Source: Alloalcanivorax profundimaris (GTDB lineage: Bacteria; Pseudomonadota; Gammaproteobacteria; Pseudomonadales; Alcanivoracaceae). From it: DNA of 64,000 nucleotides. The DNA is taken from positions 62,001 through 126,000 of the forward strand of contig NZ_JABJWH010000021.1 in NCBI RefSeq assembly GCF_015265435.1. Direction: 5' to 3'. The notes under the pieces were generated by a model that was given only the letters and a program-made list of their open reading frames with translations, had not been told where the DNA came from and searched no databases. Made by a program: the position numbers and the translations under genes. This document shows positions 55,627 through 64,000 of the stretch, one piece after another. Every line of letters starts with the position of its first letter. The first letter of the stretch is position 1.

Positions 55627-58362
55627 TCAGCTCTTCCTGGTGGCGGCTTTCTTTTTCGCGGCGGCCTTTTTCTTCTTGGCGGCGGCTTTTTTCTTGGGCG
55701 CGGTTTTCTTCTCTTCCTCTTCCCAGCGGCCATCGCGGTAGAAGGCGTACCAGCCGGTGGGCTTGCCGTCCTCCTCGGTCATCACGTACTGCTCCTTGGC
55801 CTTGCGGCTGTAGCGCAGTACCGCCTTGCGGCCCTTGGGGTCCTCCGCCGGGGCGTCCGCCAGGTACTTGTGCTTGGGGTCCAGCTTGTCGGCGACGGTC
55901 TGGATTTCCTCGATCAGCGGCGCCCGGGTTTCCCGGTTCTTGGGGAACTGGCTGGCGGCCAGGAACAGGCCGGAGGCGCCGTCGCGCAGCAGGTAGTGGT
56001 CGTCCACCTTCTCGCATTGCAGATGCGGCATGGGGATCGGATCGGCGCGGGGCGGCGCCGGCTCGCCGTTCTTGAGCAGCTTGCGGGTGTTGCCGCAGTC
56101 GTCGTTGGTGCACTTGAAGAACTTGCCGAAGCGGCCGGTGCGCAGCTGCATTTCGCTGCCGCACTTCTCGCATTCCAGGGTCGGGCCGTCGTAGCCCTTG
56201 ATGCGGAATTCGCCCTGCTCCACCAGGTAGCCGTCGCAGTCCGGGTTGTTGCCGCAGACGTGCAGTTTGCGCTTCTCGTCGATGAGGTAGGATTCCATCG
56301 CCGTGCCGCACTTGGGGCAACGCTTCTTGCGGCGCAGCTCGTTGGTTTCCGCCTCTTCGTCATCGGCGTTGACCGCCTCGGCTTCCTCGCCGGGCAGCAG
56401 ATTGAGGGTCGCCGTGCAACGTTCCTTGGGCGGCAGGCTGTAGCCGGAGCAGCCCAGGAAGACGCCGGTGGAACCGGTGCGGATCTGCATCGGGCGGCCG
56501 CATTTGGGGCATTCGATGTCGGTGTCCGTGGGCAGGTTGGCGCGCATGCCGCCCTTGGCCTGCTTGCCGGTGCCTTCGCCCTGGGCGGCGTCCAGCTTGG
56601 CCAGGAAGTCCCGGTAGAATTCGTCGAGCACGTCGCGCCAGTGGCGCTTGCCCTCGGCGATCTCGTCCAGGGTTTCCTCCATCTCGGCGGTGAAGTTGTA
56701 GTCCATCAGGTCCGGGAAGCTTTCCGCCAGCCGGTCGGTGACGATGTCGCCCATCTTCTCGGCGTAGAAGCGCCGGTTCTCCTGGCGCACGTAGCCCCGG
56801 TCCTGGATGGTGGAGATGATCGCCGCGTAGGTGGAGGGGCGGCCGATGCCGCGCTTTTCCAGCTCCTTGACCAGGCTCGCCTCGGTGTAGCGGGCCGGCG
56901 GTTTGGTGAAGTGCTGGGTGGCGTCGATGTCGTCCACGGCGAGCACGTCGCCCTGCTTGAGGTCCGGCAGCACGGTGTCTTCCTGGCCCTTGCGCGAGGC
57001 CTGGGGCTGAATGCGGGTCCAGCCGTCGAATTTCAGAATGCGGCCGCGGGCTTTGAGCTCGTAGCCATCGGCTTCGGCGGTGATCGTGGTGCTCAGGTAC
57101 TCCGCCGGCGGCATCTGGCAGGCGATGAACTGGCGGCGGATCAGCTCGTAGAGGCGCTGGGCGTCGCGCTCCATGTCCTTGAGGCCGCTGGCCTCGCGCT
57201 TCACGTCGGACGGCCGGATCGCCTCGTGGGCTTCCTGGGCGCCCTCACGGCTGGAATAGCTGTTGGGCTTCTCGGGCAGGTACTTGCCGCCCAGCTTGTC
57301 GTCGATCCAGGCGCGGCAGTCGTTGACCGCGTCGGCGCTCAGGTTGGTGGAGTCGGTCCGCATGTAGGTGATGTGGCCGGCCTCGTAGAGGCGCTGGGCC
57401 ATCATCATGGTCTTCTTCACCCCGAAGCCCAGGCGGGTGCTGGCCGCCTGCTGCAGGGTGGAGGTAATGAACGGCGCCGGCGGCTTGGAGCGGGTGGGCC
57501 GCTCCTCGCGCTGGGTGATGGTGAGCTGGCCGGCGGCCTTCAGGGCGGCGCGGTGCCTCTCGGCGTCGTCGCCGTTGTTGGGGCGGAAGTTCTCGCCGTT
57601 GTGGCGGGTCACCTGCAGGCGGATCTCGTCGCTGGCCTTGGCGGTGCTGTGGGTGTCCGCGTGCAGTTCCCAGAATTCCTCGGGCACGAAGGCGCGGATT
57701 TCCCGCTCGCGCTCCACCACCAGCTCCACGGCCACGGACTGCACCCGGCCGGCGGACAGGCCCCGGGCGATCTTTTCCCACAGCAGCGGCGAGATCATGA
57801 AGCCCACCACCCGGTCCAGGAAGCGGCGCGCCTGCTGGGCTTCCACCCGGCTCATGTCCAGCTTGCCGGGCTCCTCGAAGGCGGCCTGGATGGCCTTCTT
57901 GGTGATCTCGTTGAACACCACCCGGTCGAAGCGCTGGTCGTCGCCACCGATCACTTCCCGCAGGTGCCAGGCAATCGCCTCCCCTTCGCGGTCCAAGTCA
58001 GTGGCCAGATAGATGCGGTCGGCGTTGGTGGCCAGACGCTTGAGCTCGTCGATGACCTTTTCCTTGCCGGGGAGGATCTCGTAGTGGGCGTCCCACTCAT
58101 GATCCGGGTCCACCCCCATGCGATTGATCAGCTGGGCGTGGGCCTTCTTCTTTTTATAGGCTTCCCGTTCTTCCTTGGGCAGGGACCGGGTATAGGCGGC
58201 CTCCTTGGCACGCTCCTTGGGCGTGGTTTTCTTGGCCCCGCCGCTCACCGGCAGGTCGCGCACGTGGCCGACACTGGATTTGACCACGAAGTCGTCGCCC
58301 AGATAGCGGTTGATGGTCTTGGCCTTGGCCGGCGATTCCACGATTACAAGGGACTTACCCAT
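55627..58362 (-). CDS. topA: DNA topoisomerase I
   Basis: 911 residues. N-terminal TOPRIM ([20 protein letters not shown]; acidic DLDRE at about 122-126), the active-site tyrosine Tyr333 in [16 protein letters not shown], then three C-terminal zinc-ribbon-like units ([30 protein letters not shown]-type [13 protein letters not shown]) and a strongly basic Ala/Lys tail ([20 protein letters not shown]). It relaxes negative supercoils. The Lys/Ala-rich tail is like that in Pseudomonas TopA, where such tails aid DNA binding. Confidence 0.97.
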   Translation of the reverse strand: MGKSLVIVESPAKAKTINRYLGDDFVVKSSVGHVRDLPVSGGAKKTTPKERAKEAAYTRSLPKEEREAYKKKKAHAQLINRMGVDPDHEWDAHYEILPGKEKVIDELKRLATNADRIYLATDLDREGEAIAWHLREVIGGDDQRFDRVVFNEITKKAIQAAFEEPGKLDMSRVEAQQARRFLDRVVGFMISPLLWEKIARGLSAGRVQSVAVELVVEREREIRAFVPEEFWELHADTHSTAKASDEIRLQVTRHNGENFRPNNGDDAERHRAALKAAGQLTITQREERPTRSKPPAPFITSTLQQAASTRLGFGVKKTMMMAQRLYEAGHITYMRTDSTNLSADAVNDCRAWIDDKLGGKYLPEKPNSYSSREGAQEAHEAIRPSDVKREASGLKDMERDAQRLYELIRRQFIACQMPPAEYLSTTITAEADGYELKARGRILKFDGWTRIQPQASRKGQEDTVLPDLKQGDVLAVDDIDATQHFTKPPARYTEASLVKELEKRGIGRPSTYAAIISTIQDRGYVRQENRRFYAEKMGDIVTDRLAESFPDLMDYNFTAEMEETLDEIAEGKRHWRDVLDEFYRDFLAKLDAAQGEGTGKQAKGGMRANLPTDTDIECPKCGRPMQIRTGSTGVFLGCSGYSLPPKERCTATLNLLPGEEAEAVNADDEEAETNELRRKKRCPKCGTAMESYLIDEKRKLHVCGNNPDCDGYLVEQGEFRIKGYDGPTLECEKCGSEMQLRTGRFGKFFKCTNDDCGNTRKLLKNGEPAPPRADPIPMPHLQCEKVDDHYLLRDGASGLFLAASQFPKNRETRAPLIEEIQTVADKLDPKHKYLADAPAEDPKGRKAVLRYSRKAKEQYVMTEEDGKPTGWYAFYRDGRWEEEEKKTAPKKKAAAKKKKAAAKKKAATRKS

Positions 58363-58693
58363 TCGTTGCTCACCCGATCATGCTACGGATACTCAAAAGA
58401 AACCTCCGATGCCTGCCCGTCGCGCCGGGATCGCCGTGCGCCGGGGCGCGATCGGAGGTGTCGCCGTGGGACGGTTGCGACCCCCGGCGGGCGCCTATTT
58501 AGACAGCGCCGGTATTGTCCGGTCAAGCGCCGGCGGCCCGGCCCGCTTCCGGCACCGCCCCGCCGGGGGCCCGCCCGGCGACCGCCAAAGCCGCGCGGGG
58601 CAAGGCTTTGCGGGCCACGCCACCGTGGGCTGGCGAGGCGCCGCGAGGCGGTTATACTGAGGGCATAACGAGCCAGCCGCTGGAGGAAATACC
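58363..58693. other. Divergent promoter region between topA and usp
   Basis: No gene. A TATACT at 58653-58658 on the plus strand is a plausible -10 for usp with a poor -35, 36 bases before the GTG start. Confidence 0.45.
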
Positions 58694-59143
58694 GTGACCG
58701 CACCCTACCGCAAGGTCCTGGTGGCCATAGATTGCAGCGATGAATCCGCCGAGGTGCTGGCCCGCGCCGCCGGCGTGATCGAGGGTACCGAGGGGGAGCT
58801 GCACCTGATCCACGTGATCGAGCCACTGGCCCTGGCCTACGGCGCCGACGTCCCCATGGACGTCACCGATCTGCAGAGCGGCCTGGTCAAACAGGCCCGG
58901 GAAACCGCCTGCAAATACGCGCAACAGTACCGGATTCCCAAGGAACGGGTGCACGTGGAGCTGGGCTCCATCGAGAAGACCATCGTCGACAAGGCGGACA
59001 TCCTGGGCGCCGACCTGATCGTGGTGGGCAGCCATACCCGCAGCGGCCTGGCCCTGCTGCTCGGCTCCACCGCCCGCGGGCTAGTGCCCGGCGCCCATTG
59101 CGACGTGCTGGCGGTGAAGATGGACCGCAAGAAGAAGGAATAA
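58694..59143 (+). CDS. Universal stress protein (UspA family)
   Basis: 149 residues; GTG start preceded by GGAGGAAATACC. Single Usp domain: YRKVLVAIDCSDESAEVLAR, HVIEPLALAYG, ADLIVVGSHTRSGLALLLGS and STARGLVPGAHCDVLAVK. The ATP-type signature G-2x-G-9x-G(S/T) is only partly met, so it is closer to the UspA than to the UspF type. Probable cytoplasmic stress factor. Confidence 0.92.
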   Translation: MTAPYRKVLVAIDCSDESAEVLARAAGVIEGTEGELHLIHVIEPLALAYGADVPMDVTDLQSGLVKQARETACKYAQQYRIPKERVHVELGSIEKTIVDKADILGADLIVVGSHTRSGLALLLGSTARGLVPGAHCDVLAVKMDRKKKE

Positions 59144-59201
59144 GACCCGGCGGGCCACGCCGCACGGCCTGGGTGATCGCGGCTCAGATGGCGCGCCGCT
59201 G

Positions 59202-59264
59202 ATCGCGACTGAAGTCGCTCCTACGGTGGGGCGGGGCTCCCGTAGGAGCGACTTTAGTCGCGAT
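59202..59264. repeat. REP pair between usp and the cNMP-binding gene
   Basis: Minus-strand REP 59202-59224 and plus-strand REP 59242-59264 between two convergent genes. A decayed start of another (ATCGCGGCT) is seen at 59176. Confidence 0.9.
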
Positions 59265-59269
59265 CACCG

Positions 59270-59923
59270 TCAGGTGAGCTGAGCGTTGCCGGTGGTGCCC
59301 GGCGGAAGGTGGTTCCACCGGTAAAGCAGATCGGCCAGGGCCCGGGCCTGCTCCCGCAGCGAGGTCAGCTCCGCCTCGCTGTCGCGCTCGCCGGTGAATA
59401 CCGGCACCTTGCGCAGGCCGGCGGCCAGGGCCTCGTCCGGACTCTGCATGCGCCGCACCTCCACCGCCCAGCGGATCTGATGCACCAGCATGTGGAAAAA
59501 CGCCAGCCGCGTGGCCAGACTGTATGGCGTGTCGCGATCGTCGTCGAAATCCTTGAAATCAAGCCTGGCCAGCACCGCCTCACGAGCGGCTTCCGCCACC
59601 CGGATGGTAGCCCCCCGGGTGCGCCCCAACAGCATGGACAGGGTCCCGAACACCTCCCCTGGGGACACGTAGTAGAGCACCGTCGGCGAGTCCTCGTCGC
59701 CCAGTACCACCAACTGACCGCGCAACAGGAAATACAGTGACGACGGCACCTCGCCGGCGCGGATCACGGTGTCGCCGGGCCCCGCCTCGATAATCTCGGT
59801 GCGCGCCAGCAAGCGGGCGCGCTGGTCGGCGTCGTCCCGGGCCACCTCGTTGAAGAACGGCACGCCGGCGAGCAGCGCCTCCACCCGGTGGTGGTCCGAA
59901 TCCTGCCAGGATGCATGCTTCAT
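59270..59923 (-). CDS. Cyclic-nucleotide-binding-domain protein without HTH
   Basis: 217 residues. A Crp-type cNMP-binding fold spans about 18-125 (FFNEVARDDADQRARLLA, VIRAGEVPSSLYFLLRGQLV, VSPGEVFGTLSMLLGRTRGA). The C-terminal 90 residues are helical and do not look like the Crp DNA-binding helix-turn-helix. It could be a stand-alone sensor that works by protein contact. Divergent from lexA, whose SOS box lies about 106 bases from this start. Confidence 0.75.
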   Translation of the reverse strand: MKHASWQDSDHHRVEALLAGVPFFNEVARDDADQRARLLARTEIIEAGPGDTVIRAGEVPSSLYFLLRGQLVVLGDEDSPTVLYYVSPGEVFGTLSMLLGRTRGATIRVAEAAREAVLARLDFKDFDDDRDTPYSLATRLAFFHMLVHQIRWAVEVRRMQSPDEALAAGLRKVPVFTGERDSEAELTSLREQARALADLLYRWNHLPPGTTGNAQLT

Positions 59924-60028
59924 GATCGTTCCCGATCCCGGTTGAAAGCGTCAATGCTAGGGGCTGAGCGGGACAATTGCGATGGCCGCGTGGTCCGCGG
60001 GGCTTTTAAAAGTACTGGACATATAATA

Positions 60029-60044
60029 CTGTTCATATTATCAG
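60029..60044. promoter_or_regulatory. LexA-binding SOS box of lexA
   Basis: CTGTTCATATTATCAG fits the gammaproteobacterial consensus CTG-N10-CAG with an AT-rich centre. It lies 39 bases before the lexA start codon, so lexA is expected to be autorepressed. Confidence 0.85.
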
Positions 60045-60082
60045 TATGGGTCTGTGACGGGCACGGCCCCAAGGAGGACGTT

Positions 60083-60697
60083 ATGAGCAGCACGCTAACC
60101 GCACGCCAGCAGCAGGTGTTGGACTGCATCCGCGATTCACGCCAGGAAACCGGCATGGCGCCAACCCGCGCCGAAATCGCCGAGCGCATGGGGTTCCAGT
60201 CCAAGAACGCCGCCTCGGACCACCTGCGCGCCCTGGAACGCAAGGGCTACATCCGCCTGCACGGCGACCGCTCGCGGGGCATTCAGCTGCTCGAAGCGGC
60301 CATGGAGGCGGAGGACGAGCTGCCGGTGGTGGGCAAGGTGGCCGCCGGCACCCCCATCGAGGCCATCGAGAACGTGGAGCGCACCGTGCCGGTGCCCCAG
60401 GGACTGTTCCGCCAGCGCCCCACCTACTTGCTCAAGGTGCAGGGGGACAGCATGGTGGAGGCGGGCATCTTCGACGGCGACCTGATCGCGGTGCGCAAGA
60501 GCCAGACCGCCCGCTCCGGGGAGATCGTGGTGGCGCGCATTGACGACGAGGTCACGGTGAAGACGCTAAGACTGAACAAGTCCAGCGCCACCCTGCTGCC
60601 GGCCAACGATGCCTACGAGCCGATCCGGGTGCCCGCGGACGAACTGATGATCGAGGGTATTTTCGTGGGACTGATCCGTGATCCGAACCGCCATTAA
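60083..60697 (+). CDS. lexA: SOS repressor LexA
   Basis: 204 residues from the ATG preceded by AAGGAGG. Winged HTH at 1-70 (LTARQQQVLDCIRDSRQETG, TRAEIAERMGFQSKNAASDH), self-cleavage site Ala88-Gly89 in KVAAGTPIEA, catalytic Ser123 (VQGDSMVEAGI) and Lys160 (TVKTLRL). These positions parallel E. coli (84-85, 119, 156). It represses DNA-damage genes. The next gene overlaps its 3' end, so DUF1499 and tatD may share its damage-inducible transcript. Confidence 0.97.
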   Translation: MSSTLTARQQQVLDCIRDSRQETGMAPTRAEIAERMGFQSKNAASDHLRALERKGYIRLHGDRSRGIQLLEAAMEAEDELPVVGKVAAGTPIEAIENVERTVPVPQGLFRQRPTYLLKVQGDSMVEAGIFDGDLIAVRKSQTARSGEIVVARIDDEVTVKTLRLNKSSATLLPANDAYEPIRVPADELMIEGIFVGLIRDPNRH

Positions 60698-61208
60698 CCG
60701 TCTCGCCACGGCGTTCATACTGGCCCTCGCCCTGGCCGCCAGCGGCTGCCAGAGCGACCCGGAGGCGCCCGCCGCCGAGACGGCCGAGACCGAGATGGCC
60801 GAGAAGAGCCACACCATGACGGACACTCGTTTGCTTGCCCCCTGTCCATCGTCGCCGAACTGCGTGTCCAGCCTGGCCGACGATGAACGCCACCGGGTGG
60901 CGCCGCTGCCCGGCGCCGGCCACCGCGAGGCCAGCCTGGCGCTGCTCAAGGATACCCTGGGCGAATTGCCCCGGGTGAGGTTCGAGGCGGTGGGGCCGGC
61001 GCGCCTCCAGGCCCGCTTCACCACCCGGGTGATGCGCTTCGTGGACGACGTGACCTTCTACGTGCACGAGGATGGCGTGATCGAGGTGCGCTCCGCCTCG
61101 CGCCTGGGCTACTGGGACCTGGGCGCCAACCGGCGCCGGGTGGAGGACCTGCGCGAGCGACTGAGCCGGCGCCTGGAGCCGGAGGCCGGCCAGGAGCAGG
61201 CCTCATGA
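60678..61208 (+). CDS. DUF1499 family lipoprotein
   Basis: 176 residues, GTG start inside the lexA 3' end (20-base overlap). This start gives a convincing lipoprotein signal ([20 protein letters not shown], then SGC). DUF1499 body: [37 protein letters not shown] and [20 protein letters not shown]. Function unknown. A later start would lose the signal, so the overlap is probably real. Confidence 0.85.
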   Translation: MIRTAINRLATAFILALALAASGCQSDPEAPAAETAETEMAEKSHTMTDTRLLAPCPSSPNCVSSLADDERHRVAPLPGAGHREASLALLKDTLGELPRVRFEAVGPARLQARFTTRVMRFVDDVTFYVHEDGVIEVRSASRLGYWDLGANRRRVEDLRERLSRRLEPEAGQEQAS

Positions 61209-62005
61209 GCACCACGCAATGGGCCGACATCGGCGTCAATCTGGGCGACAAGCAGTTTCGTGGCGACGCGGACGCGGTGCTGGAGCGGGCCCGGGAGGCC
61301 GGTGTCACGCGCATGCTGCTCACCGGCACCAGCGTGGCGGAGTCCCGCCAGGCCCTGACCCTGTGCCGGGATTATCCGGGCCGGGGCCTGCGCGCCACCG
61401 CCGGCATCCACCCCCACAACGCCCGGTTTTTCGACGACGATGCCCTGACGGAGCTGGCCGGCCTGCTCGACGAGCCGGAGGTGACCGCCGCCGGCGAGAT
61501 GGGCCTGGACTTCAACCGCGACTTCTCGCCGCGCCCGGATCAGGAAAAGGCGTTCGAGGCCCAGCTGGCCCAGGCGGCGGAGCGCGGCCTGCCGGTGTTC
61601 CTGCATCAGCGCGACGCCCATGACCGCTTCCTCCCCCTGCTCAAGGCCTGGCGGGACAAGCTGCCCGCCGCCGTGGTGCACTGTTTCACCGACGGGCGCC
61701 GGGCGCTGTACGACTATCTGGACCTGGACTGCCACATCGGCATTACCGGCTGGGTCTGCGACGAGCGGCGCGGCAAGGCCCTGGCCGAGCTGGTGCCGGC
61801 CATTCCGGCGGCGCGGCTGCTGGTGGAAACCGACGCCCCCTACCTACTGCCCCGGGACCTGCCGGAGCCGCCGCCGGTGAAACGGCGCAACGAACCCTGC
61901 CTGCTGCCCTGGATCGGCCGCCGTCTGGCCGCCCTGCGCGGCGAAACGCCGGAGGCCCTGGCCGCCCTCACCTTCGCCAACAGCGCCGTTTTTCTGGGCG
62001 ACTAG
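61205..62005 (+). CDS. TatD-family metal-dependent nuclease
   Basis: 266 residues with the TatD metal sites: [12 protein letters not shown] (usual DIG-N-L variant instead of the D-x-H-x-H of YcfH types), [48 protein letters not shown] and [15 protein letters not shown]. TatD has 3'-5' DNA/RNA exonuclease activity in E. coli, with a role in oxidative DNA damage. ATGA overlap with the DUF1499 gene places it in the lexA transcript. Confidence 0.93.
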   Translation: MSTTQWADIGVNLGDKQFRGDADAVLERAREAGVTRMLLTGTSVAESRQALTLCRDYPGRGLRATAGIHPHNARFFDDDALTELAGLLDEPEVTAAGEMGLDFNRDFSPRPDQEKAFEAQLAQAAERGLPVFLHQRDAHDRFLPLLKAWRDKLPAAVVHCFTDGRRALYDYLDLDCHIGITGWVCDERRGKALAELVPAIPAARLLVETDAPYLLPRDLPEPPPVKRRNEPCLLPWIGRRLAALRGETPEALAALTFANSAVFLGD

Positions 62006-62595
62006 CGTTTGTCCAGGACGATGCCCTGGGCGGCGCAGAAAGCCCGCAGCTCGCTTTCGGCGGCGTCCGCCACGGTGAGCCGGGCGGTGACGCCCTGGCC
62101 GTAATCCACCCCGTCCAGACGGGCGTCGTGCTGGTCGCACCAGTGGCGCAGGGGCTGCTCGTCGGCGAAGCCCAGGGTCAGGGTGAAGGCGCTCTCCGGC
62201 ACCTGCTCCACCACCTCCATGGCGGACAACACCGCCTCGGCGGCGCCGGCATAGGCCCGCACCAGGCCGCCGGCGCCCAGCTTGACGCCACCGAAGTAAC
62301 GGATCACCACCACCATGACGTCGCCCACGCCCTTGTGCTGAATCACGTTGAAGATCGGCTTGCCGGCGGTGCCGGAGGGTTCGCCGTCGTCGTTCATGGC
62401 GCCCTGGCCGGAGTTGGGCGCGCCGATCAGCCAGGCGTGGCAGTGATGGGTGGCATCCGGATAGCGGGCGCGGGCCTCCTCGAGCACGGCCTGCCCTTCC
62501 TCCCGGCTGCGCACCAGGCGCAGCCAGGCGATAAAGCGGCTTTTATTGATCTCGATCTCGCGGTCCACCGGACCGCCGGGCACCGGATAGGTCAC
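62002..62595 (-). CDS. YigZ/IMPACT-family protein
   Basis: 197 residues. The UPF0029 N-terminal domain is intact: [80 protein letters not shown]. The C-terminal half is the DUF1949-type ferredoxin-like fold. It is linked to translation control in eukaryotic IMPACT; the bacterial role is unclear. Overlaps the qor stop (ATGA type). Confidence 0.93.
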   Translation of the reverse strand: MTYPVPGGPVDREIEINKSRFIAWLRLVRSREEGQAVLEEARARYPDATHHCHAWLIGAPNSGQGAMNDDGEPSGTAGKPIFNVIQHKGVGDVMVVVIRYFGGVKLGAGGLVRAYAGAAEAVLSAMEVVEQVPESAFTLTLGFADEQPLRHWCDQHDARLDGVDYGQGVTARLTVADAAESELRAFCAAQGIVLDKR

Positions 62596-63569
62596 GATAC
62601 CTTGAGCACCACGGCGCCGTGGGTTTTGCGCGCTTCCATGTCCTGGTGGGCGCGGCCCACGTCCTTGAGGTCGTAGATCGCCGGGGCGGCCGGGGCCAGG
62701 GTGCCGTCCTGGAGGGCGGCGAAGAACTCGGCGGCGACCTGATCGCGGCGCGCCAGGTCACCGATGTAATGGCCGAGCATGGGGCGGGTGACGGTGAGGG
62801 AGGCGGCGGCCAGGCGCGGCATGGCCAGCGGCTCCACCGACCCGGAGGACTGGCCGAAGTTGACCAGATGACCGCGCGGGGCCAGGCAATCCAGGGAGCC
62901 GTAGAAGGTGTCCTTGCCCACCGAATCGTAGGCCACGTCGACCCCCTTGCCGCCGGTGATTTCCTTCACCGCGCCGGCCACGTCCTGCTGGCGATAGAGA
63001 ATCACATGGTCGCAGCCGCCGGCGCGGGCCTGCTCGGCCTTGGCGTCGCTGCCCACGGTGCCGATGACGGTGGCGCCCAGGTGGTGGGCCCACTGGCACA
63101 GCAGCTGGCCGACGCCACCGGCGGCGGCCTGCACCAGCAGGGTGTGCGACGGTTTCAGGGCGAACACATCGGTCATCAGCACCCGGGCGGTGAGCCCGCG
63201 CACCATCATGCCCGCCACCAGGGTCGCGTCCAGCCCATCCGGCAGCGGCACGGCGTTGTCCGCCTTGATCAGCCGCTCTTCCGCGTAGGCGCCGTAGCCA
63301 TGGGCGATGTAGGCGACCCGGTCACCGACCCGGAAGCGGTCCACGCCCTCGCCCACCGCCAGCACCTCGCCGGCCCCTTCCAGGCCGGGCACGCCAGGCA
63401 ACGCCAGGGTTTGGTAGAGGCCGGAGCGCACGTAGATGTCGTGGAAGTTGACGCCCACGGCGGTTTGCCGGAGATGCAGCTCGCCGGGGCCGGGCTCGCC
63501 CACCTCGATGTGCTCGGGTTTCAGAACCTCGGGGCCGCCGGGTTCGTGCATGGTCATCGCGATGGGCAT
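62592..63569 (-). CDS. Quinone oxidoreductase (Qor, MDR/zeta-crystallin family)
   Basis: 325 residues. N-terminal GroES-like domain (VGVNFHDIYVRSGLYQTLAL, PGVPGLEGAGEVLAVGEGVD) without the zinc-binding cysteines of alcohol dehydrogenases, then the NADPH Rossmann fold VQAAAGGVGQLLCQWAHHLG. Family members reduce quinones with NADPH. Coupled to the YigZ-like gene. Confidence 0.93.
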   Translation of the reverse strand: MPIAMTMHEPGGPEVLKPEHIEVGEPGPGELHLRQTAVGVNFHDIYVRSGLYQTLALPGVPGLEGAGEVLAVGEGVDRFRVGDRVAYIAHGYGAYAEERLIKADNAVPLPDGLDATLVAGMMVRGLTARVLMTDVFALKPSHTLLVQAAAGGVGQLLCQWAHHLGATVIGTVGSDAKAEQARAGGCDHVILYRQQDVAGAVKEITGGKGVDVAYDSVGKDTFYGSLDCLAPRGHLVNFGQSSGSVEPLAMPRLAAASLTVTRPMLGHYIGDLARRDQVAAEFFAALQDGTLAPAAPAIYDLKDVGRAHQDMEARKTHGAVVLKVS

Positions 63570-63624
63570 GGGGACTCCTTGAAACGTTTTAAGAGGCGCA
63601 TTGTATCACCGGCGGCCACCCCGC

Positions 63625-64000
63625 TCAGCGCATGAAGCCTTCCTCGCGCAGCTTGTGAATCTTGTCGCGCACGGCGGCGGCGCGCTCGAACTCCAGATTC
63701 TTGGCGTGCTCCATCATCTCCGCTTCCAGCTTCTCGATGTCCTTGGCCACTTCAGCCGGGGAACGCGCCACGTACTTTTCCTTGTCCTCGGCGACCTTGC
63801 GGGTGCGCTTGCGCTCCGGCTGGCCGGCGCCGGTGGTGTAGGCGTCGTCCATGATGTCGAGCACCTGCTTCTTGAGCGCCTGGGGCGTGATGCCTTGCTC
63901 CTTGTTGTGGGCGATCTGCTTGTCGCGGCGGCGCTCGGTTTCGTCCATGGCGCGGCGCATGGAGCCGGTGATCTCGTCGGCGTAGAGAATGGCGCGGCCG
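63625..64000 (-). CDS. uvrB: UvrB excinuclease subunit, C-terminal part (cut by window edge)
   Basis: The frame stays open to the window edge and encodes the last 125 residues. Upstream codons read GRAILYADEITGSMRRAMDE, a UvrB helicase-motif VI region, followed by RRRDKQIAHNKEQGITPQAL and the C-terminal UVR domain (EKLEAEMMEHAKNLEFERAA, RDKIHKLREEGF) that contacts UvrC. Damage recognition in nucleotide excision repair. Its repair partner gene mfd lies in the same window. Confidence 0.96.
   Translation of the reverse strand, partial: GRAILYADEITGSMRRAMDETERRRDKQIAHNKEQGITPQALKKQVLDIMDDAYTTGAGQPERKRTRKVAEDKEKYVARSPAEVAKDIEKLEAEMMEHAKNLEFERAAAVRDKIHKLREEGFMR

Noticed and set aside
55549-58668. 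1039-codon open frame opposite topA
   Set aside because: Same codon-bias artefact; topA has full family motifs.
60014-60031. A second LexA box (CTGGACATATAATACTG) before lexA
   Set aside because: The second half is CTG rather than CAG at the right spacing; not palindromic.
63577-63592. GAAACGTTTTAAG upstream of qor as a PsrA box
   Set aside because: AAAC and GTTT abut without the 2-4 base spacer, so it does not fit the pattern.

Overview
The window reads as a chromosomal segment of a high-GC marine-type gammaproteobacterium, most likely the Alcanivorax/Alloalcanivorax group or a close relative. This is inference: gene order from 30 to 64 kb matches the Pseudomonas PA2994-PA3011 neighbourhood (nqr, large GAPDH, mfd, MTIP, nagZ, psrA, topA, lexA), while the left part carries FadL-like porins and PraA/PraB-like secreted proteins as seen in hydrocarbon degraders. 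No rRNA, tRNA, CRISPR array, prophage or intact insertion sequence was recognised.

Left accessory region (1-22.9 kb), patchy in base composition. It begins with debris: RAYT tails around an Rpn nuclease remnant. Next is a cell-envelope island: an orphan GspC-like protein (770-1633), divergent from an FKBP-type PPIase lipoprotein and a DsbC-like disulfide isomerase, followed by three tandem copies of a secreted ten-cysteine protein, each with its own terminator, and a frameshifted fourth copy. Giant surface lipoproteins with Ig-like (Big_5) domains follow at 6.4-10.1 kb and 15.8-19.2 kb, and two FadL-like porins at 19.3-22.0 kb. Between the giants lie a second Rpn remnant, a DUF192 protein, a REP-associated transposase (RAYT), a PraA-like secreted protein directly followed by a second orphan GspC-like gene, and a probable ORF-less group II intron remnant. 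The recurring pairing of a GspC-like gene with a secreted protein carrying a CGLV core is the most interesting pattern; I propose dedicated type II secretion adaptors with their own cargo and folding helpers.

Middle region (22.9-30.3 kb): a LysR regulator; a DUF2334 deacetylase / glycosyltransferase 4 / sulfotransferase strand; a glycerophosphodiester phosphodiesterase; a GNAT-peptidase C39 fusion; and a patatin.

Core region (30.3-64 kb): the full Na+-NQR operon nqrABCDEF-apbE-nqrM, the 485-residue GAPDH, tesB, mfd, a copper-radical-oxidase-like lipoprotein with an internally duplicated secreted partner, an SseB-like protein, a YhiN flavoprotein, a purine-salvage/cell-wall operon (nagZ, mscS-like, hpt, MTIP), psrA with its operator, topA, usp, lexA with an SOS box, DUF1499, tatD, a YigZ/IMPACT protein, a quinone oxidoreductase and the 3' end of uvrB.

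REP palindromes (core TAGGAGCGRCTTYAGYCGCG) occur at nine loci, mostly as inverted pairs just 3' of genes; the RAYT at 12.1 kb is the presumed partner, although its HUH motif is altered.
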